Positions 33,187 through 36,403 of a stretch of 36,403 nt of DNA are shown here, one piece after another (within the stretch, counting starts at the first letter, position 1; every line of letters begins with the position of its first letter). Location of the stretch: contig MGMS01000045.1 of assembly GCA_001796515.1 (NCBI GenBank), positions 1 through 36,403 on the forward strand. Direction: 5' to 3'. The DNA is from Chloroflexi bacterium RBG_13_51_36. Its GTDB lineage: Bacteria; Chloroflexota; Dehalococcoidia; GIF9; AB-539-J10. The notes under the pieces are model-generated. The model was not told where the DNA came from. It did no database searches and saw nothing but the letters and a program-made list of their open reading frames with translations. The position numbers were made by a program, and so were the translations under genes.

Positions 33187-33708
33187 ATGCTACAAGAATT
33201 GACCATCGAGGAATTTCTGGAGGAGCTGGCAGCTAGAAAACCGACGCCCGGCGGAGGTTCTGTGGCCGCCCTTTCCGGGGCGTTATCAGCCGCACTCGTG
33301 TCCATGGCAGCCGAGTTTTCCGGGAATAAAGATTTCTCTGAACAAGCCCGGACATTGATGAAAACCTTGACACATTTGGTTGACAGAGACGCTAAAGCCT
33401 TCGCCGCCCGAGACTTAAGAGAAGCCACCCAGGTTCCCCTGCAGACGGCAAAACATAGCTATGCAGTTCTGAAGCTCGCCGGAGCTTTGTTGGAGACCTG
33501 TAATCCCAAAGTTATTACGGATATCGGCGTAGCGGCCAAGATGGCCGAATCAGCCGTAAAAGGAGCTATGTTAAACGTCGAAGTCAATCTCGTCTCCATC
33601 AGGGATGAAAACTTTAGGCAAGAGGTGTTGAAAGAAGCGGAGGAGTTCTCCCGCGCCGACTCGCTGGCCAGGAAGATAGCGAGTAAAATTGAAGCCCGTC
33701 TCCGTTGA
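33187..33708 (+). CDS. fchA: Formimidoyltetrahydrofolate cyclodeaminase
   Basis: A 173-residue enzyme that closes 5-formimino-tetrahydrofolate to 5,10-methenyl-tetrahydrofolate and releases ammonia. The signature TPGGGSVAALSGALSAALVSM (residues 19-39) and the acidic DRDAKAF helix are present. It is somewhat shorter than the usual 190-210, lacking part of the C-terminal helix. A strong AAGGAGG lies 10 bases before the ATG. It completes one-carbon recovery from the histidine ring in the same operon. Some such genes are annotated fchA or ftcD C-terminal domain; the symbol here follows the single-domain form. Confidence 0.92.
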   Translation: MLQELTIEEFLEELAARKPTPGGGSVAALSGALSAALVSMAAEFSGNKDFSEQARTLMKTLTHLVDRDAKAFAARDLREATQVPLQTAKHSYAVLKLAGALLETCNPKVITDIGVAAKMAESAVKGAMLNVEVNLVSIRDENFRQEVLKEAEEFSRADSLARKIASKIEARLR

Positions 33709-33755
33709 CGAGCATTCTGTAGATCAAACAGCCTGACGTCGAAAGGGAGGTAGAT

Positions 33756-35441
33756 ATGCCAAGGCCGACATACCCGGAGTTAAGACCGAAGAGAGAGATC
33801 AAGGGGCAAACCGGCGGGAAACTGCAGTGCCGGAATTGGGACGCGGAGGCCGCCCTGCGCATGTTGAGAAACAATCTGGATCCCCGGGTCGCCCTGGACT
33901 GGAAGGAGCTCATTATCTATGGCGGGCAGGGAAGGGCCGCCCGGAACTGGCAAGAATATCATAGAATTGTGAGAGCTCTGAAAAGCCTCACAGACGAGGA
34001 AACCCTTTGTGTTCAATCGGGCAAACCGGTCTATGTTGCTCCCACTCATAAGGAAGCTCCCCGGGTTGTGATCGCCAATTCCAACATCGTTCCCAAGTGG
34101 GCCACTCAGGAGAATTTCGACCGGTATGACGAAATGGGTCTGACGATGTACGGTCAAATGACGGCCGGCTCCTGGATCTACATTGGAACCCAGGGAATTC
34201 TGCAGGGAACCTACGAGACTCTGGCCGCTCTGGCCAGAAAAGAGTTTGGCAAAGATTCTCTTGCGGGGAAGTTTGTTCTTACCGCCGGCATGGGTGGAAT
34301 GTCAGGTGCTCAGCCCATGGCTGCTACCATGAATGAGGCGGTCATTCTTGATGTTGAGGTTAGACACGAGAGGATCAAAAGGAAAATCGCAGAAGGATAC
34401 TGTGACCGGATGACGGCAGACCTTAAGGAAGCCCTGGGCTGGATAGAGGAATCGAAGCGAAAGAAACTGCCACTTTCTGTGGGGCTGGTGGGTAATGCCG
34501 CCGAGATTCACCCGCGGCTCACTAGAATGGGAGTGATCCCTGACATCGTTACGGACCAAACACCGGCCCACGATATCTGGAGTTACGTTCCCGCGGGCGA
34601 GCTGAGCGCAATGGAAGAATTGCGCCGCGATGACCCCGCAGACTACAAGCGAAGAGCCTATGAATCAATCGTTAAGCATGTCGAAGCAATCTTAGAAATG
34701 CAGAGGCGGGGCGCCATCTGCTTTGACTACGGCAACAATCTGCGACAGCAGGCAGAGATTGGCGGGTTGAGAGTAAGAGATGCAAGGGGAGGCTTTCTCT
34801 ACCCCGGTTTCTTGCTCGCTTACATCAGGCCTTTGTTTTGCGAGGGTAAGGGACCTTCGCGATGGGCAGCCTTGTCCGGGGACCCCAAAGATATCCTGAC
34901 TCTGGATGAAGCCGTCCTGGAAGCTTTTCCCGAGGATAGACATCTTCACTACTGGATTCGCCAGGCTCAGAACAAGGTTCCGTTCACTGGACTACCGGCC
35001 AGGATTTGCTGGTTAGGGTATGACGACCGGGCCGAGATTGGGAAGAGAATAAACCGCCTGGTGGCCCGGGGAAAAGTCAGCGCCCCCGTTGTTATCGGCA
35101 GAGACCATCTGGATACGGGTTCAGTGGCTTCTCCTAACCGCGAAACCGAGGGGATGCTGGATGGCTCTGATGCCATTGCCGACTGGCCGCTTCTGAACTT
35201 CGCTTTGAATGCCATCAATGGAGCTTCCTGGGTCTCTTTCCATGATGGAGGCGGAGTGGGAGTAGGCTACGCCTTGCACGCCGGAATGGTCATTGTGGCT
35301 GACGGCACTAAAGAGAGAGAGAAAAGACTGGAAAGGGTACTGACAGTCGATCCCGGAATCGGCGTTGCCAGATACGCCGATGCGGGCTACGAAATAGCCA
35401 CCAGGACCGCCAAACAGAAGGGGGTCAACATCCCGGAATGA
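33756..35441 (+). CDS. hutU: Urocanate hydratase
   Basis: A 561-residue NAD-dependent enzyme that adds water to urocanate to give imidazolone propionate. Family marks: [18 protein letters not shown] (131-148), NAD-binding [17 protein letters not shown] (176-192; one Gly of the usual GGMGG is Ser), [21 protein letters not shown], the conserved Cys in [28 protein letters not shown], and [15 protein letters not shown]. The length matches the family. AAAGGGAGG precedes the ATG by six bases. The stop overlaps the hutI start by four bases (ATGA). Confidence 0.95.
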   Translation: MPRPTYPELRPKREIKGQTGGKLQCRNWDAEAALRMLRNNLDPRVALDWKELIIYGGQGRAARNWQEYHRIVRALKSLTDEETLCVQSGKPVYVAPTHKEAPRVVIANSNIVPKWATQENFDRYDEMGLTMYGQMTAGSWIYIGTQGILQGTYETLAALARKEFGKDSLAGKFVLTAGMGGMSGAQPMAATMNEAVILDVEVRHERIKRKIAEGYCDRMTADLKEALGWIEESKRKKLPLSVGLVGNAAEIHPRLTRMGVIPDIVTDQTPAHDIWSYVPAGELSAMEELRRDDPADYKRRAYESIVKHVEAILEMQRRGAICFDYGNNLRQQAEIGGLRVRDARGGFLYPGFLLAYIRPLFCEGKGPSRWAALSGDPKDILTLDEAVLEAFPEDRHLHYWIRQAQNKVPFTGLPARICWLGYDDRAEIGKRINRLVARGKVSAPVVIGRDHLDTGSVASPNRETEGMLDGSDAIADWPLLNFALNAINGASWVSFHDGGGVGVGYALHAGMVIVADGTKEREKRLERVLTVDPGIGVARYADAGYEIATRTAKQKGVNIPE

Positions 35442-36403
35442 TAGCTGACATCTTGATCAAAAACGCTTCCGAACTGGTCACGGCTCGAGGTGCCAAGGGT
35501 AGCCCCAAAACGAAGGAGGGCATGGCAGATCTGGGCATAATCAGGAACGGAGCGTTGGCTATAGATGGCAAAGAGATTGTCGCCGTAGGGGAGACGGATG
35601 AAGTCCTGGCTGCTATCAGGCGGGCAGGAACGGTAATTGACGCCACAGACAGAATCGTCCTACCGGGGTTTGTAGATTGTCACACACATGTGGTCTTTGG
35701 TGGTTCCAGAGAAGACGAGTTCGTCCAGAAAATAGCGGGCAGGTCATATTTAGAGATTATGCAAGGGAACGGGGGCATCTTCAGCACCGTTGAGAAAACG
35801 AGAGAGGCCCTGGCTTCTCCCCGAGCTCTGATAAATCGGGCTGGGGCTTTCCTTGACAAGATGCTCACCTTCGGCACGACCACCGCAGAGATAAAGACAG
35901 GTTACGGTCTGTCGACAGAATCAGAACTCGGCCTGTTGAAGATTATCGCCAGGCTGAAGGAATCTCACCCGGTTGACATTGTTCCCACCTTTCTGGGCGC
36001 TCACGCCTTTCCGAAGGAATATAAAGAGAGGAAGGCGGACTACATTCAGTTGGTTCTGGGCATGCTGGAACGGGTTAAGACTGAAGGCCTGGCGGAATAC
36101 TGCGACGTTTTTGTGGAAGTGGGAGCGTTTTCGCTGTCAGAGGCCAGGACAATCCTGGAGAAAGCAAAGAAACAGGGCTTGAAGCTGAAGCTACATGCGG
36201 GCGAATTCAATGACATAGGTGGAGCGGAGCTCGGAGCAGAACTGGGAGCTACCTCAATCGATCACCTGGATTACATTTCTGACAGAGGCATGGAACTCAT
36301 GGCAGAGAAGAAGACGATTGGAATTCTCTTGCCCGGTGTTCCCTTCCACTTAATGACCAACAAGTATGCGCCGGCCAGAAAGCTCATTGAGGCCGGAGTT
36401 CCC
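35438..36403 (+). CDS. hutI: Imidazolonepropionase, truncated by window end
   Basis: The first 322 codons of the third histidine-pathway enzyme, which hydrolyses imidazolone propionate to N-formimino-L-glutamate. An amidohydrolase fold: metal-binding HxH in [11 protein letters not shown] (about 77-80), then [29 protein letters not shown] and IDHLDY. The frame is open to the last base of the window, so about 90 residues remain beyond it. The ATG overlaps the hutU stop (ATGA), so it is the last visible gene of the same operon. It supplies the substrate of the formimidoyltransferase encoded upstream. Confidence 0.93.
   Translation, partial: MIADILIKNASELVTARGAKGSPKTKEGMADLGIIRNGALAIDGKEIVAVGETDEVLAAIRRAGTVIDATDRIVLPGFVDCHTHVVFGGSREDEFVQKIAGRSYLEIMQGNGGIFSTVEKTREALASPRALINRAGAFLDKMLTFGTTTAEIKTGYGLSTESELGLLKIIARLKESHPVDIVPTFLGAHAFPKEYKERKADYIQLVLGMLERVKTEGLAEYCDVFVEVGAFSLSEARTILEKAKKQGLKLKLHAGEFNDIGGAELGAELGATSIDHLDYISDRGMELMAEKKTIGILLPGVPFHLMTNKYAPARKLIEAGVP

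Overview
The window looks like a piece of a bacterial chromosome of roughly even base composition. No rRNA, tRNA, CRISPR array or phage structural gene was seen. Several traits fit an uncultured Chloroflexota (Dehalococcoidia-like) genome: a ferredoxin:thioredoxin-reductase catalytic chain fused to a rubredoxin domain, a TM1586-type two-domain nitroreductase, CocE hydrolases, bacterial sigma70-like promoters, and intergenic palindromic repeats of a kind common in such genomes. This taxonomic guess is inference only; nothing in the window proves it.

Layout. 1-9 kb holds mostly single genes: a class I methyltransferase, a stand-alone LigD-type 3'-phosphoesterase, a MarR regulator, a highly charged repeat protein built from four 40-residue units, a secreted or membrane serine hydrolase, an M24 (Xaa-Pro type) peptidase with a TTG start, a beta-propeller lipoprotein and a D-Ala-D-Ala-ligase-like ATP-grasp enzyme. 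8.7-9.6 kb is a repeat-rich intergenic region that ends in a 14-bp tandem repeat abutting a zincin-type metallopeptidase. 10.6-19 kb carries a small coiled-coil protein, a PAS/HD-GYP protein with a long structured leader, a nitroreductase, a glutaredoxin plus FTR-rubredoxin redox pair, an O-methyltransferase, a PQQ-type sugar dehydrogenase lipoprotein and a CocE-family protein whose nucleophile Ser is replaced by Cys.

19-30 kb is the most distinctive part. It holds a CHASE2 adenylate cyclase, three paralogous FecR-domain surface proteins with exchangeable C-terminal modules, a one-domain cyclic-nucleotide-binding protein coupled to a metallo-beta-lactamase-fold hydrolase, a second such hydrolase with a decayed, internally deleted copy of itself nearby, and an RCK-gated potassium channel. 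It reads as a candidate envelope-sensing and cyclic-nucleotide signalling island. One intergenic region carries two promoters that face each other and share the same -10 sequence.

30.3-36.4 kb starts with a decayed PLP-decarboxylase fragment. It continues with a tightly packed histidine-degradation operon: hutH, glutamate formimidoyltransferase, cyclodeaminase, hutU and hutI. hutI runs off the window. This is the folate-dependent route: histidine goes to urocanate, imidazolone propionate and formiminoglutamate, and the formimino group is passed to tetrahydrofolate and released as ammonia.
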